Shown: positions 23,769 through 35,950 of the stretch, in pieces | Position numbering within the stretch: the stretch's first letter is position 1 | Layout of the letters: every line of letters begins with the position of its first letter | Origin: Notolepis coatsorum | Taxonomy: Eukaryota > Chordata > Actinopteri > Aulopiformes > Paralepididae | Direction: 5' to 3' | Length of the DNA: 64,000 nucleotides | Assembly (NCBI GenBank): GCA_963971535.1 | Contig: OZ020598.1 | Span: 93,813,492-93,877,491, forward strand | Notes under the pieces: model-generated | Seen by the model: the letters and a program-made list of their open reading frames with translations, nothing else | The model's database searches: none | Told to the model about the DNA's origin: nothing | Made by a program: the position numbers and the translations under genes

Positions 23769-24418
23769 TTACAGGGGCCAGTGTTGAATTGCAGTCTCCC
23801 GTAGGTGTCCCTTGAGAGAGGTTTTGAAAGTGGGTAGTGATCCACATTCCTTTACAGCTTTGGGTAGGGCGTTCCACATTGATGTGGCATAATTGCGAAA
23901 CGTGTTTAGTCCCTTATTTGAGCCGAATCTGGGTTTAACATGATTTGTGGAGCTCCCTCTGGTGTTGTGATCGTGGTATTCACTGACCTTTGGGAAGTAT
24001 TTTGACATGTACATGGGTACCTTGGTCGTGTAGTGTATCTTGTAGACCAGGCCCATTGCAAGTTGTTGTACTCTGTCGTCTACTCTAAGCCATCCTAGGT
24101 TGTCAAAGTGGGCAGGGGTGAGGTGGGTTCTAGGAGTAAGGTCAAGCAGTAGTCTGACCAGTTTGTTTTGAGATGTTTGTAATTTTGTTTTTAGCGCCTT
24201 TGAGGTGCTTTGGTACCATGAGGTGCAAGCATAGTCGTAGTACCCCTGAATGAGTGCTCCTGCCAGAGTCTTCAGGGTGTTCTTGTTTACCAGAGAGGAG
24301 ATCCGGTACAAGAATCGAGTTCGTTGGTTGACTTTTTTTATTACATTGGATGCCATTTTGTCACAGGAGAGATTAGCCTCTAGGATGGAACCCAGGTAGG
24401 TAATTTCATCTTTCCTTG
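23769..24418 (-). pseudogene. LINE reverse transcriptase, C-terminal part
   Basis: The continuation of the RT frame after the Gypsy element: the thumb-like region (VIKKVNQRTRFLYRIS, then GYYDYACTSWY) and a C-terminal block ending in SMWNALP...FKTSLKGHLR, with a stop at 23769-23771. If the Gypsy element and one copy of the 4-bp duplication are taken out, the reading frame on both sides is continuous, so the insertion interrupted a coding stretch cleanly. Confidence 0.85.
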
Positions 24419-26226
24419 TGTAGCAGGGTGGATTATCCCTGCTTCGTGGGAACTGTGGGGTGCGGTCAATAGGTAGCGAGACACAGTAGCACCCTGGCCA
24501 GCTGCACCTCCGTCTTTGGGGTCCGGAGCGTCAACTGGAGGCTGGTAGTGGGGGTGAATGAGGCCCAGGGTTTACAAACCTGGTCCGGTACTCTGGTCTT
24601 CCTCCCTCTCTCTGGAGTAGTCCGCAGTACTCCCCAACACACCCTCACCCTCCACAGTTGCCCCTTTTTTCCCTCCCACACCTACTGACCGGATGGTAGA
24701 GAAATAACTGGGTTCCCCCCGCAAGCAGTACCCTCCCTTAGTGAGACGACCAGAACCCTTACAATGGAAAAGGTAGAATAGCAAGGGGTTACGATTACAT
24801 ATATTACCCGTAGCAAAGGGTTAGGGTTAGGGTTAGAAATAATGAAAGACACACACAGTGCTCCCGCTCTGGATGACTGTATTGTAACTCAGCCTGGTTA
24901 CAACAAAGCTACGGCTGGTGATTACTGCACCATGGGTATCCATACAATAATTACTGGCATGAATTATTAGCATAAGTCAATTACAGTATCACACACAGGC
25001 ACCAAGTGCTCTCAGGTACCCAGACTAAACGCTGCCCACGTCTGGGCGGACCACAGTATTCACCTTCTTTAAGGAATTACACTCTTACTGTCCCCGGTTG
25101 AGAATATGGGGAAGGAAGGGGGAAGCATAGGGAAGAGAATAAAGGGATTCACAGAACGGGAATTATTTAGGAAATACACGCCTTATCACGCTCAAAGAAA
25201 AGGAATAAAATAAAAGAGTGAGCCCACAAAATACCTTGCAAAAGTCCTATGCTAATACCGGTATATATTGTCTGGGGTACCCCTATTGAACTGTGGTTAA
25301 CAACGTTAACTTCGCCCGCGGGCAGCACCACACTGTATACTGTATATGGAGTCGGGAGCATCAATGCTCGTTTGTACTCATCCGAAATGGCCGCCTCGTC
25401 ACTCCACTGTTGTCCGGGAGGCAAGATGGCGTCGAACACTCGCGCCGCAGGGGCTAGCAGGCGGAGCTATAGCAGAGAGGCAGTGCTGGCTGAGCTGGTG
25501 CTGGGCGAACTCTGCTGGTGGTAAAGAACTCCCCGTGTCCTGCAGGCAGCCTGGGGCAGGTGTGCTGCTGCTCTCCGGTGCAGACAGCTGTTGACGCCCG
25601 GGCAGACTGCTTGGATGTCCCGTACGTCTCTGGCACGCAGACTATACCGTCACTGTAACTAGGTATAACACGAGCAATGCTACTGTGATCCTTAGCCGCA
25701 TGCTACCTATACCGCTCACTGTAACTAGGTATAACTCGACTCTTAGTGCCCGACTCTGCACTTAATGTTCATAATATCATAACACTGGTACTGCTAGGAT
25801 ATCGTCTCCACTAGCCAGTACTTCCTATCACCCGTCTCTGTTCCACGGGGCACTCCGGCATAAACGTCAGCAACGGGGCTGTCTAGAGCTCCCCCGTTAG
25901 ACGTGACTTCTCGTGGTCAAGTTCACTGCCGAGAAGAGAGCGACTTCCGCTCGGCTCCTCCCTTTATCATCTCTCAGCTCTCTCCGCCACTCTCTGCCTG
26001 CTACTGCCCCCTGCTGGTCCCGCCTGCCAGTCACAAGGGGGACGCACTGTAAAATATGAATCAATACTGTCATTTATGATCCGTATTCACATGCTCTTTA
26101 GACGGGGCGTTTGTGTCATTGTTCGTGTGAATCAATGACACTAGTTAGAATGTCTTTGTGTACAAAAAGGGATATAAACACAGTCAGCAGTTCTGAATAA
26201 TATACCATATTTTCCAGACTGCTACA
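24419..26226 (-). repeat. Gypsy 3' LTR
   Basis: 1808 bp, with ends TGTAGCAG...CTGCTACA forming an 8-bp inverted repeat. Contains a telomere-like gggttagggttagggttag at about 24818-24836. Long for a Gypsy LTR. Confidence 0.93.
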
Positions 26227-26239
26227 TTTCCCCCCACTT
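26227..26239 (-). promoter_or_regulatory. Gypsy polypurine tract
   Basis: On the minus strand AAAGTGGGGGGAAA lies directly against the 3' LTR, where plus-strand DNA priming is expected. Confidence 0.8.
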
Positions 26240-26321
26240 TGAACTTGCTAAGTCCTCTGCAAGTTAACAACAAAACAACAAAAACAAACGCATGCATGAA
26301 AACGGTCCTGAGACCAACAGT

Positions 26322-26409
26322 TTCACACATCGGTTGACAATTACACATTATGCCAACAGTTTTACACATCGGTTGACAATTACACATTATGCCAACAGTT
26401 TTACACACT
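26322..26409. repeat. Short tandem duplication at the end of the Gypsy ORF
   Basis: A 38-39 bp unit (cacatcggttgacaattaca...gccaacagtttt) is repeated twice with a partial third. The ORF stop lies inside the first minus-strand unit. Confidence 0.85.
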
Positions 26410-29400
26410 CCCTCAGGAGTTGGACACACTGTTCCGCGAACACGCTCTTGAGCACGTAGTCCTGGCGATACCGAGCGGGTAGCCGACCTCTGGTGCTCCT
26501 CTGGGGCCGAGCGGCCTCCACTCTGGGGGGTTCCACCTCCCCCGCCTCCGACTCCGTGTCGGATTCCTCAGTGTCCGTCGGCGGGTCACGGACCACGGCC
26601 TCACCCTCCGGGGCCATCGGTGGACCGCCCGCGGCCTCCTCTTCGACTCCGTCTCCGCCGCCTTCCCCCTCCTCTCCTGAAGGGGTCGACTCCACCTCTG
26701 ACTCGGCGCTTACGGCCTCCTCAGGGGCGTCCCGCAGGGGACCGGGGTGGTTACACGCCCTAGGATGCGGTTCCCGCCGGTGCCCGAAAGCACCTCCGAT
26801 GTCTGATTCGGACGAGCTCCGCGGTGCCACCGGGATCTGTCGAGGGGCCCTCCCCCGCACTTCCGGGTCAGAAGCCGGGAAGGGACAAGTCTTGAGCTGG
26901 TCTCGATGCACGGTCCTTTCTGGACCCCCTGCTTCGGGCCTGACCGTGAACACGGGCGTCCCTTCGTGGCTCTGCTTAACCACCACATATGACGTAGGCT
27001 CCCACTTGTCTTGTATCTTATTACGGCCCCGGATTCGGTGGTCGCGTATCAGGACCCGGTCTCCGGCCCGCAGGAGTGCACCTCTGCTCTTCCTGTCGTA
27101 AATTCTCTTGCGTCGATGGGATGCCTGCTTCGCCGTGGCCTCAGCGGCCTCCGCGGCGGCCTTTAGTCGCTCGTGGTGACTCTGCACCCACTCATCTAGG
27201 TCCGCCGCCCCCTCCTCAATGACGTCTCTGCCCCCTAGGACATCTCGGGGCATCCTAGCGTCCCTCCCGAAGAGCAGGTAGAAGGGAGAGTATCCAGTGG
27301 AGGAGTGCTCGTGGCAATTGTATGTAAGTACCAACTCGGGTAGGTGCTCCTTCCAGTCCCGCTTCTTCTCTGCGGGCAGACTACGCAGCATGTCGTGCAT
27401 TGTCCGATTGAATCTCTCGCACTGCCCATTCCCCTGGGGATGGTAGGGCGTGGTGCGGCTCTTTGAAATCCCATACAGTCGGCAGAGCTCCTTGATGACG
27501 CTCGACTCGAAATTTCGCCCTTGATCGGCATGGAGTCGGGCAGGGCAACCGTAGTACACGAACCAGTACTTGATGATGGCAGCGGCGGTGGTCTTCGCAG
27601 TCTGGTCTTTGGTCGGTACTGCAATAGTGAATCTGGTAAACATATCGGTCAGCACCAGTACGTTCTCGTAGCCACCCACCGACCTCTCCAACACGGTGAA
27701 GTCCATGGCCAGGACCTCCATGGGTGCCGTCACGTTAGTGCAGGTCATCTGGGCCTGGGCTTTAGGGAACACGTCGCGGGCTAATGCACATCGCTTGCAT
27801 CGCTTCACCCATTGCTTCACCTCTTCTGCCATTCCGATCCAGTAGTAACCTCGCCTCATCAGGACCACCGTCCCTTGTCCCCCGTAGTGTCCCGCGTCTT
27901 CGTGCTGGGTCTCGTAGATCCTCCTTCGCAGGGCTGTGGGCACCACCAGCTGGAGAACCTCCTCTCCATCCCGGGGATCGCTTACGCGCCGAAACAGCAC
28001 TTGCTGATGCAGACGGAGTCGTTCCCACTGCCCGTATAACTTGCGGAGTTTCGGGTCTCCTTCCTTCAGCTGTACCTTAGTGGGGGGGACCCCCTGTGTC
28101 ACCGCCCGCCACACCGGACCCAACTCGGGATCGTCCGCCTGGAGCTGCCGCATTTCCGCCCAGTCATATCCGCTGTTCCCCTTCTGTGCCGCTATCCGTC
28201 GTGCGCCGACACTCGAGACCTCCCGCGTCTCTGTCGGTCTCCCAGGGCATAGCAGGGCCCGCACTTCCTCCGCTGGGACCACGACGTAGCCCTCACGGGC
28301 GACTGGGGCGGGGACGGACAATGGAGCGGCCCGTTCCTGGAGACCCTGACGGGTGTGGGTGCCAGCCGCGGCTATCATTAGGAAGTCTTTCTCAGTGTCT
28401 TCCACTTCAGGTTCTGATCGCATCGGCATGCGAGACAGAGCGTCTGCGTTCTGGTTGAGTCGACCAGGTTTGTAGTGCACCACGAAGTCATACTCTGCGA
28501 GCTGAGCGTTCCACCGCTGCTCCACTGCTCCCAGGTTGGCCGTGCCGAGGTGTCTCAACGGGTTGTGGTCGGTGATCACGGTGAACTGGGCGTACATCAA
28601 GAGGTCTCTGAACTTCTCGGTGACCGCCCACTTCAGGGCGAGGAGTTCCAGCTTGAACGCACTATAATTTTGGTCATTCCTTTCGGACCCACGCAGGCCT
28701 CGGCTCGCAAAGGCGATGACTCGCTCTATGCCCTCCTGTTTCTGACTGAGTACCGCTCCCAGTCCCAAGTAACTCCCGTCGGTGGTCACTATGAAGGGGA
28801 GCTGGAGGTCGGGGTAGGCCAGCACCGGGGGTGTCAAGAGGCACTGCCGCAGATGGTCGAAGGCCGTCTGACACTGCGGCGTCCACTTGAAGGCCTCGGG
28901 CCGGCCCTTGGCGAACCCCTTTTTTTCTTTCCCCATCAGGGCGTGCAGTGGCTGGGCCACCTGGGCGAAGTGGGGCACGAACCGCCGATAATAGGACAGG
29001 AACCCGATCACCTGCCTCACTTCCTTCGCTGAGCGTGGCGCCGGCCAGTCCTCCAACGCCTTCACTTTGTCGGTGTCGACCTGTATGCCGGCCGCGGAGA
29101 CAACGTGTCCCAGGAACTTGACTTCGGTCTTCAGAAGGAAGCACTTCCGGGGCTTGAGCTTGAGTCCATGCTCCCGAAGCCGTCCAAACACCAGGTCCAG
29201 CTTCTGACAGTGGCTCTCGAAGTCGCTGGCGAACACCAAGACGTCGTCTAGGTAGACGAGTAGGACGTCGAAGGCCAGGTCCCCCAGCACGGCGGTCATC
29301 AACCGCTGGAACGTCGCTGGTGCGTTACACAGTCCGAAGGGCATACGAGTCCACTGGTAGAGGCCGAAGGGTGTCGTGACAGCCGTCTTCTCTTGGTCTT

Positions 29401-31993
29401 CCTCTTTCACCGCCACCTGGAAGTAGCCGGCGGTGAGATCGAGCGAGGAGAAGATCTTGGCTTGCCCCAAGGCGTCTAGGGACTCCTCGATACGAGGTAG
29501 GGGGTAGGCATCCCGGTGTGTCACGTTATTTAGGCGGCGGTAATCGCAGCAGAACCGCACAGAGCCGTCTTTCTTTATGACGATCACGGCTGGTGACGCC
29601 CACGGACTGCAGCTCTCTACCAGGACACCCAGGTTCACCAGATCTTGCACGTGTCTCTTTACTTCTTGGAACACGTGGGGCGGTATTCGGCGGTGCCGTT
29701 GCTTGACCGGGTGTGCGTCACCAGTGGGGACGTAGTGTGTGACCGTGGTTGTGTAACCATAGTCCCCGTCGTCAACGGAGAACACCGCCTTGTGTTTCTC
29801 CAATACTTGATTCAGCCGGCTCACTTGGGCCGGTGTGAGATCCTGCAGGTTCGCCTGTACGTCCACGGCGAGCCTGTGGGTCTTCCCGTCCGGCTCTGCC
29901 TCTGGCGGGCTGGCTCGAGTCTCAATCGCCGTCACTCGGACGCCTCCGTCTACTTCCTCTACGGTCACCCTCTCCTGGGGCCGTACCTGACGGGGGCAGT
30001 GAATCTCTGCCAGTCTGGACCGGGGTCGGAGCACAATCTCGACGTCGGTCGGGTTCAACACCCGCACAGGCACTGTCCCCTGTCGGGCGTAGGTCACCAC
30101 GTTCGCCACCAATAGTCCGGGAGGCAGGTTGGCACTCGGCGTGTTCTCCAGCATCACGGGACGCCGCATCCCCGCTGTCGTCGCGCAACGGCCTGAGACG
30201 ACCATTTCGCTGTGCGGGGGAATGACCACAGACTCTCTGCCGGCCACCTTGACGTACCCCATCTTTCCCGGGGCGGTACACTCTCTGCCTTCTTGGGCCA
30301 GGACGGCGACCACACGGCGGATGGCGATGCTTCTAGCTTCGACACGTCTTCGGTTCACCGGCCGCATCCCCTTGATCCCTGCGAACAGGCCGTCTACCCC
30401 GCCGAGCACGTTCATGCCCAGCAGTCCCTGGACAGCGTCTCCTAGGTCCCCTCGGCCTGGGTCGTCTTTTAGTATGAATATGCATTTCCCCGTGAATGTC
30501 ATATCTAGGCACTTCACTTCGGCGTAGAGACACCCCACCACTGGGATCTCCAACCCGTTGGCGGCGATGAGAGTGATCCAGTTGGCGGGGGTCAACTTCG
30601 ACTTCGGGAAGTGTCGTCGAAAGTGGCTCTCGTACATGGTGGTGACTTCGGCGCCGGTGTCGAAGAGGCAGCGGGTCTCGACCCCGTCGATCTGGACGTC
30701 TAGTGTGAGGCATTCCCCTTGCGCGTCTTGCGTCTCGGTGCCCTCCGCGGCCGAGCCGGCGACTCCGGTTACGACGGCGTCGACCGTCCTTCGTGCTCCG
30801 GGTCGGTACCCTGACGAGCCCGGAGCTTCGGGGTTGGGAGTAGAGGCGGGGCGTGGCTCGCCGGCCGAGCGGGGGCATTCTCTGCTGATGTGGCCCGGCT
30901 GATTGCAGGCATAGCAGATCAGCCGGCCGTCTTCGTCTCGGCGGGGTTCTCGCGTCGCGTCGTCTCGGCGTCGCCGTCCGGTGGCGCCTCTCCGGGGCGC
31001 GTCCCGCTCCCGTGAGAAGGTCTGAGCCAGTTGTTCCTGGCGCGCGCCTAGTTGCTCCATTCCCGCCTGGATCTGCCGAATAGTCTCCCGCAGTGAGTCA
31101 ACGCTCGGCGGGGTCTCCCGTCCCTCTCCAGCCGCGGCATGGACTAAACCCCGGGGGGGACCCTTGTCGGCGGGGTGGACCAGCTCGTCCTCCGTCCAAT
31201 CGATCGCCGCCTGCAGTACCTGGGGAAATGGCCGCGTCCCGTCCTCCCTCATGTACTTCCGCATTTCTCTCCTCAGGGCATCGTCCCTGAGGCCAACCAC
31301 AAACCGCTCCTGCAGCAGGGCGGTGGCGTCGGCGACCAGCGCGGGCGCCCGACGTCGTAGGCGACGGATCCTCTCCTGCAGGTCGTAGGCGAACTGGCGT
31401 ACGGTCTCTCCGGCGGCCTGTCTTCGGTCGAAGAACTCCCCCAGGCGGACGCTGACCGGGACCTTGTCCCCATAGGTTTCTTCGAGTATCTTGAACAAGG
31501 CTTCCGTGTCGGGGACGGTTCCCTCCGTCAGGAAGCGTACCGTCTGCTTCGCCTCGCCTTTGAGGTGGAGCTGTACGACCTCCGCTTGTTCCTCCGCGGG
31601 CACTCGACTGGCACGGAGATGGGCCCTCATTGCCTGGATCCAGTCCTCTACAGGCAGTTCCCCCCTCTCCTGTTCACCTCCAAATTCGCTGCACTTCCGC
31701 TCTCGTTGGACGTACACCACCGGGAGGGGCGCTGGGGGAAGCTGTTGGATCATGGCTTGGGCCAAGGCAAGCGACTCTCGGTGCCTGGCCTGCTCCAGTT
31801 GTTCGTGTTGGTGGTCTAGGGCTTCCGCCTGGTCTTGGAGTTGACCCTTTAGGAACTCCATTTCGGCTGTCAAGGTCCGCACCGTCTCGGCTTCGCTCCC
31901 TTCCTCTTTGAGCGGGGCCGGCGAGTCACCTCCTTGCGTCACCCGGGACGGCCCGGCTTTGGCCTCGGGCTTCGGGGTGTCGTTGTCCGACAT
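26387..31993 (-). CDS. Gypsy gag-pol polyprotein, intact 1868 aa
   Basis: A single uninterrupted frame coding for capsid and replication enzymes. The first ATG in frame is at 31993 (MSDNDTPK). Order of parts (residues approximate): gag with a long Q/E-rich N-terminus (1-345); CCHC zinc knuckle [15 protein letters not shown] (about 357); aspartic protease with LFDTGAEVT (about 443); RT with catalytic YLDDVLVF (about 912); RNase H with [12 protein letters not shown] (about 1068) and TDHNPL (about 1140); integrase zinc finger HEDAGHYGG...CKRC (about 1364-1400); integrase core with LAMDFTV (D), HADQGRN (D) and GQCERFNR (E) at about 1428-1526; and a C-terminal tail with a W...YVVV...VHRDQLK fold-like segment, then an acidic end. 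All catalytic residues I can check are present. Gag and pol are in one frame, so no frameshift or readthrough is needed. No env. Probably active or recently so. Confidence 0.95.
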   Translation of the reverse strand: MSDNDTPKPEAKAGPSRVTQGGDSPAPLKEEGSEAETVRTLTAEMEFLKGQLQDQAEALDHQHEQLEQARHRESLALAQAMIQQLPPAPLPVVYVQRERKCSEFGGEQERGELPVEDWIQAMRAHLRASRVPAEEQAEVVQLHLKGEAKQTVRFLTEGTVPDTEALFKILEETYGDKVPVSVRLGEFFDRRQAAGETVRQFAYDLQERIRRLRRRAPALVADATALLQERFVVGLRDDALRREMRKYMREDGTRPFPQVLQAAIDWTEDELVHPADKGPPRGLVHAAAGEGRETPPSVDSLRETIRQIQAGMEQLGARQEQLAQTFSRERDAPRRGATGRRRRDDATREPRRDEDGRLICYACNQPGHISRECPRSAGEPRPASTPNPEAPGSSGYRPGARRTVDAVVTGVAGSAAEGTETQDAQGECLTLDVQIDGVETRCLFDTGAEVTTMYESHFRRHFPKSKLTPANWITLIAANGLEIPVVGCLYAEVKCLDMTFTGKCIFILKDDPGRGDLGDAVQGLLGMNVLGGVDGLFAGIKGMRPVNRRRVEARSIAIRRVVAVLAQEGRECTAPGKMGYVKVAGRESVVIPPHSEMVVSGRCATTAGMRRPVMLENTPSANLPPGLLVANVVTYARQGTVPVRVLNPTDVEIVLRPRSRLAEIHCPRQVRPQERVTVEEVDGGVRVTAIETRASPPEAEPDGKTHRLAVDVQANLQDLTPAQVSRLNQVLEKHKAVFSVDDGDYGYTTTVTHYVPTGDAHPVKQRHRRIPPHVFQEVKRHVQDLVNLGVLVESCSPWASPAVIVIKKDGSVRFCCDYRRLNNVTHRDAYPLPRIEESLDALGQAKIFSSLDLTAGYFQVAVKEEDQEKTAVTTPFGLYQWTRMPFGLCNAPATFQRLMTAVLGDLAFDVLLVYLDDVLVFASDFESHCQKLDLVFGRLREHGLKLKPRKCFLLKTEVKFLGHVVSAAGIQVDTDKVKALEDWPAPRSAKEVRQVIGFLSYYRRFVPHFAQVAQPLHALMGKEKKGFAKGRPEAFKWTPQCQTAFDHLRQCLLTPPVLAYPDLQLPFIVTTDGSYLGLGAVLSQKQEGIERVIAFASRGLRGSERNDQNYSAFKLELLALKWAVTEKFRDLLMYAQFTVITDHNPLRHLGTANLGAVEQRWNAQLAEYDFVVHYKPGRLNQNADALSRMPMRSEPEVEDTEKDFLMIAAAGTHTRQGLQERAAPLSVPAPVAREGYVVVPAEEVRALLCPGRPTETREVSSVGARRIAAQKGNSGYDWAEMRQLQADDPELGPVWRAVTQGVPPTKVQLKEGDPKLRKLYGQWERLRLHQQVLFRRVSDPRDGEEVLQLVVPTALRRRIYETQHEDAGHYGGQGTVVLMRRGYYWIGMAEEVKQWVKRCKRCALARDVFPKAQAQMTCTNVTAPMEVLAMDFTVLERSVGGYENVLVLTDMFTRFTIAVPTKDQTAKTTAAAIIKYWFVYYGCPARLHADQGRNFESSVIKELCRLYGISKSRTTPYHPQGNGQCERFNRTMHDMLRSLPAEKKRDWKEHLPELVLTYNCHEHSSTGYSPFYLLFGRDARMPRDVLGGRDVIEEGAADLDEWVQSHHERLKAAAEAAEATAKQASHRRKRIYDRKSRGALLRAGDRVLIRDHRIRGRNKIQDKWEPTSYVVVKQSHEGTPVFTVRPEAGGPERTVHRDQLKTCPFPASDPEVRGRAPRQIPVAPRSSSESDIGGAFGHRREPHPRACNHPGPLRDAPEEAVSAESEVESTPSGEEGEGGGDGVEEEAAGGPPMAPEGEAVVRDPPTDTEESDTESEAGEVEPPRVEAARPQRSTRGRLPARYRQDYVLKSVFAEQCVQLLRECVKLLA

Positions 31994-32040
31994 CTCAGGT
32001 CTCTGGGTCGTCACTTACAAGGGAGTGGAGTAGGATGTTG

Positions 32041-32058
32041 ATCCTGTTCGTGACGCCA
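32041..32058 (-). promoter_or_regulatory. Gypsy primer-binding site (putative)
   Basis: Two bases inside the 5' LTR the minus strand reads TGGCGTCACGAACAGGAT. TGG is the expected start for pairing to a tRNA CCA end. I cannot name the tRNA with confidence. Confidence 0.6.
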
Positions 32059-32060
32059 AA

Positions 32061-33868
32061 TGTAGCAGGGTGGATTATCCCTGCTTCGTGGGAACTGTGG
32101 GGTGCGGTCAATAGGTAGCGAGACACAGTAGCACCCTGGCCAGCTGCACCTCCGTCTTTGGGGTCCGGAGCGTCAACTGGAGGCTGGTAGTGGGGGTGAA
32201 TGAGGCCCAGGGTTTACAAACCTGGTCCGGTACTCTGGTCTTCCTCCCTCTCTCTGGAGTAGTCCGCAGTACTCCCCAACACACCCTCACCCTCCACAGT
32301 TGCCCCTTTTTTCCCTCCCACACCTACTGACCGGATGGTAGAGAAATAACTGGGTTCCCCCCGCAAGCAGTACCCTCCCTTAGTGAGACGACCAGAACCC
32401 TTACAATGGAAAAGGTAGAATAGCAAGGGGTTACGATTACATATATTACCCGTAGCAAAGGGTTAGGGTTAGGGTTAGAAATAATGAAAGACACACACAG
32501 TGCTCCCGCTCTGGATGACTGTATTGTAACTCAGCCTGGTTACAACAAAGCTACGGCTGGTGATTACTGCACCATGGGTATCCATACAATAATTACTGGC
32601 ATGAATTATTAGCATAAGTCAATTACAGTATCACACACAGGCACCAAGTGCTCTCAGGTACCCAGACTAAACGCTGCCCACGTCTGGGCGGACCACAGTA
32701 TTCACCTTCTTTAAGGAATTACACTCTTACTGTCCCCGGTTGAGAATATGGGGAAGGAAGGGGGAAGCATAGGGAAGAGAATAAAGGGATTCACAGAACG
32801 GGAATTATTTAGGAAATACACGCCTTATCACGCTCAAAGAAAAGGAATAAAATAAAAGAGTGAGCCCACAAAATACCTTGCAAAAGTCCTATGCTAATAC
32901 CGGTATATATTGTCTGGGGTACCCCTATTGAACTGTGGTTAACAACGTTAACTTCGCCCGCGGGCAGCACCACACTGTATACTGTATATGGAGTCGGGAG
33001 CATCAATGCTCGTTTGTACTCATCCGAAATGGCCGCCTCGTCACTCCACTGTTGTCCGGGAGGCAAGATGGCGTCGAACACTCGCGCCGCAGGGGCTAGC
33101 AGGCGGAGCTATAGCAGAGAGGCAGTGCTGGCTGAGCTGGTGCTGGGCGAACTCTGCTGGTGGTAAAGAACTCCCCGTGTCCTGCAGGCAGCCTGGGGCA
33201 GGTGTGCTGCTGCTCTCCGGTGCAGACAGCTGTTGACGCCCGGGCAGACTGCTTGGATGTCCCGTACGTCTCTGGCACGCAGACTATACCGTCACTGTAA
33301 CTAGGTATAACACGAGCAATGCTACTGTGATCCTTAGCCGCACGCTACCTATACCGCTCACTGTAACTAGGTATAACTCGACTCTTAGTGCCCGACTCTG
33401 CACTTAATGTTCATAATATCATAACACTGGTACTGCTAGGATATCGTCTCCACTAGCCAGTACTTCCTATCACCCGTCTCTGTTCCACGGGGCACTCCGG
33501 CATAAACGTCAGCAACGGGGCTGTCTAGAGCTCCCCCGTTAGACGTGACTTCTCGTGGTCAAGTTCACTGCCGAGAAGAGAGCGACTTCCGCTCGGCTCC
33601 TCCCTTTATCATCTCTCAGCTCTCTCCGCCACTCTCTGCCTGCTACTGCCCCCTGCTGGTCCCGCCTGCCAGTCACAAGGGGGACGCACTGTAAAATATG
33701 AATCAATACTGTCATTTATGATCCGTATTCACATGCTCTTTAGACGGGGCGTTTGTGTCATTGTTCGTGTGAATCAATGACACTAGTTAGAATGTCTTTG
33801 TGTACAAAAAGGGATATAAACACAGTCAGCAGTTCTGAATAATATACCATATTTTCCAGACTGCTACA
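32061..33868 (-). repeat. Gypsy 5' LTR
   Basis: 1808 bp, same ends and length as 24419-26226, offset 7642 throughout. On the minus strand a TTTATATCCC TATA-like box lies about 50 bp from its outer end (about 33812). The one difference I noticed from the 3' LTR is at 33343. Confidence 0.93.
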
Positions 33869-34750
33869 CTTGTGACAATATTGTCACCCACTGTAACTGA
33901 GAAGCCGTCGGTCTTGCTGAGTTTGTTATTTGAACCGAAGAGAATGGACTCTGTTTTGCCCATGTGTAATGATAGTTTGTTATCAGCGAGCCATATGCAG
34001 ATTCTGCCTAGTTCCGAGCTGAGGGTTTTTTCAACCTGTAACTTGTTCTTGTCAGAGACCAGCAGGGCTGAGTCGTCCGCAAACAGGAACAAGTTGCAGT
34101 CACAAGCTGACGACATGTCATTTGCATAAATTAGGAACAGTAGCGGTCCTAGTATGCTTCCTTGTGGAACACCACAGCTCACTGTGAGGGGGGGGGGATA
34201 GGGTACCGTTTACCTCCACCATCTGTTCCCTCCCCTCAAGGTAGGATTGCATCCAGCTCACTGATAGACTATCAAAACCAATTGCTTTTAGCTTGTCAAT
34301 CAGAATGGAGTGATTGACCGTGTCAAAGGCCTTTTGTAGGTCCAGCATGACCATGCCGCAGTATTTGCCTGCGTCCACCTCTTGTTTGATGTGGTCATTC
34401 AAATAGAGAAGGCATGTGTCAGTGGAGTGGGATGTTCTGAAGCCAGATTGGAATTCGTAGATTAGATTTTTTTCCGCTAGGTACTTTTCGACCTGTTCGT
34501 AGACTATTTTTTCCATGACTTTCGAGATGGAGGTGAGAATAGAAACAGGGCGGTAGTTGTCTGGGTCTAATTTGCTGCCCTTTTTGTGCAGAGGGGTCAC
34601 CCTCGCAATTTTGAAGTCCTTGGGGACGTGTCCCTGTTTTATGGAGAGGTTTATTATGTGTGTGATGATTGGTGTGATGGCGGCTGCTGAGTCTCTGAGG
34701 AATTTGGAGGGGATGTTGTCATGGCCAGTAGGGCCCGCTACTTCCTCACG
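33869..34750 (-). pseudogene. LINE reverse transcriptase, N-terminal half of the surviving part
   Basis: Read from 34750 down: a pre-RT region (GPTGHDNIPSKFL), then KKGSKLDPDNYRPVSIL, domain A MLDLQKAFDTVNHSIL, then after a C run of about 10 bp (34188-34197, frameshift) CGVPQGSILGPLLFLIYAND and the catalytic FADD box, NKLSLHMGKTESILFG. The frame then meets the Gypsy LTR. The frameshift at the homopolymer and the 5' truncation make it non-functional even without the LTR insertion. Confidence 0.85.
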
Positions 34751-34760
34751 GCTAGCGCCA

Positions 34761-35640
34761 ATGGTTGTATCACAAGCTAACAGCTAACTCCAGGCTGACT
34801 GATAGCATCAAGCTAACGTTTCTAGCCTAACGCAGTAGCCAGCTAACGACTTAGCCTAACAGCTAACTGGCTAACAGTTAGCTTTTACCGGCTATCGATA
34901 GCCACCAGCTAACGCAGTAGCAAGCTAAGCGGCTACTACTGAAGCTGTATAACGTGAGGGATAGCGATACAGGCCAACACTTCAGACAGCCGCTGTCTCT
35001 TCCTCTTTTTATCCAAAAGAAAAAGGGAAAAAGGCAACACACGTCCCTCTCACAGAACGGTGTTTACCAGACACAGCGGCATCGGCAGTAAGCCCTGTTG
35101 TACGCGGGCTGCAGCCGCCCTGAGCTCGGAGATATTCTCATAATGAAACACCAAGCTCGCATCCTCCGTGCCGGGTGTTTTCGTCTTGAAAAGCGGGGCC
35201 AGCGCGGTGGCAGAGGGTATCCGTTTTTCAGAGACCCGGGGACTTGAACCGCAGACTCGGAATCACGGCCCCAGGAAAACAAAGCTACGACCTCACTGAG
35301 GAGGAGCACTGTTTTATCGTGGGGCATCAAACTAGAACCCCCTCCACGCCGCTATGGAGAGGCAACGAAGGGATTCTAGCCCGGAGCCGACCTTACGCAA
35401 GCTGCGCAGTTGTCCCCTCACAACTGACACACCTGAGGCTCGCGTCGCAAAACATCACACGCCCAGAGAGACCGTCAGCTCTCACACAGCCGACCGCCCC
35501 TCGACGCATAGTATCCAGCTGCATAGCCGGAGACAATGCCGGCGGGGATTGCTCAGCGACGCGCGCCCCAATGTGAAGCACAAAGTTTATGCCTTGGTGC
35601 AAAATCGACTGATGTTTATACTTCAGAAGTATGATATTTA
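34761..35640. other. Degenerate GCTAAC-rich spacer and unassigned sequence
   Basis: 34765-34930 is full of gctaac/ctaacg phrases. Minus strand about 35240-35260 holds a B-box-like GGTTCAAGTCCCC, so a tRNA-headed remnant is possible. No gene recognised. Confidence 0.35.
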
Positions 35641-35784
35641 GAGGGTATTTACAACAGGGTATTTGTTGCAACTATGGACAATTAGTGAGAGAGAAAAAAC
35701 AAAGATACAATGTCAACGCAGCTCCTTTACTAACTAACTACTTCAGCACTAAACTAAAGCGGTGTATACACAAACTTCTCATGG

Positions 35785-35950
35785 TGAACGTAGGGAAGGA
35801 GCTGATTGTGTGGCCACGACCCTGCTTATATAGGAGCGGATGTGGGTGTGGCCAGGCGGAGGTGAACATGTGGAGAAAGTGTTTTCATTATTATAATGGA
35901 TTAAAGGGATAGTTCCACTAGAGCAGAGCGTAAAGCTATACGATTTATAA
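35785..35950. repeat. Third copy of the 17-18 kb repeat modules
   Basis: gtgtggccacgaccctgctt, atataggagcggatgtgggt and then ccactagagcagagcgtaaa match, in rearranged order, parts of both arms of the inverted duplication at 17001-18120. Confidence 0.75.

Larger units (their letters stand above)
24419..33868 (-). mobile_element. Full-length young Ty3/Gypsy LTR retrotransposon
   Basis: A 9450-bp element on the minus strand: 5' LTR 32061-33868, primer-binding region, gag-pol ORF 26387-31993, polypurine tract, 3' LTR 24419-26226. The target duplication is CTTG (24415-24418 and 33869-33872). The two LTRs are both 1808 bp and differ, as far as I could read, at one base (25701 T against 33343 C). 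No env-like frame follows pol. The intact ORF and matching LTRs indicate very recent insertion. Confidence 0.93.
23235..34760 (-). mobile_element. LINE (CR1/L2-type), 5'-truncated, split by the Gypsy element
   Basis: The minus-strand LINE occupies 33869-34760 (5' side) and 23235-24418 (3' side); the Gypsy element at 24419-33868 lies between. The 3' end is a (TTCA)n-type tail (gaatgaatgaatg on plus). The 3' UTR carries the TTAAGGGGATGCAGACC block seen in five other fragments of this window. Without the insertion the LINE is about 2.1 kb. Confidence 0.85.

Noticed and set aside
26493-31911. Many frames of 60-202 codons on the plus strand
   Set aside because: Antisense shadows of the GC-rich Gypsy gag-pol on the minus strand.
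24419-33868. Endogenous retrovirus
   Set aside because: Domain order, integrase type and lack of any env-like frame after pol fit Ty3/Gypsy, not a vertebrate retrovirus.
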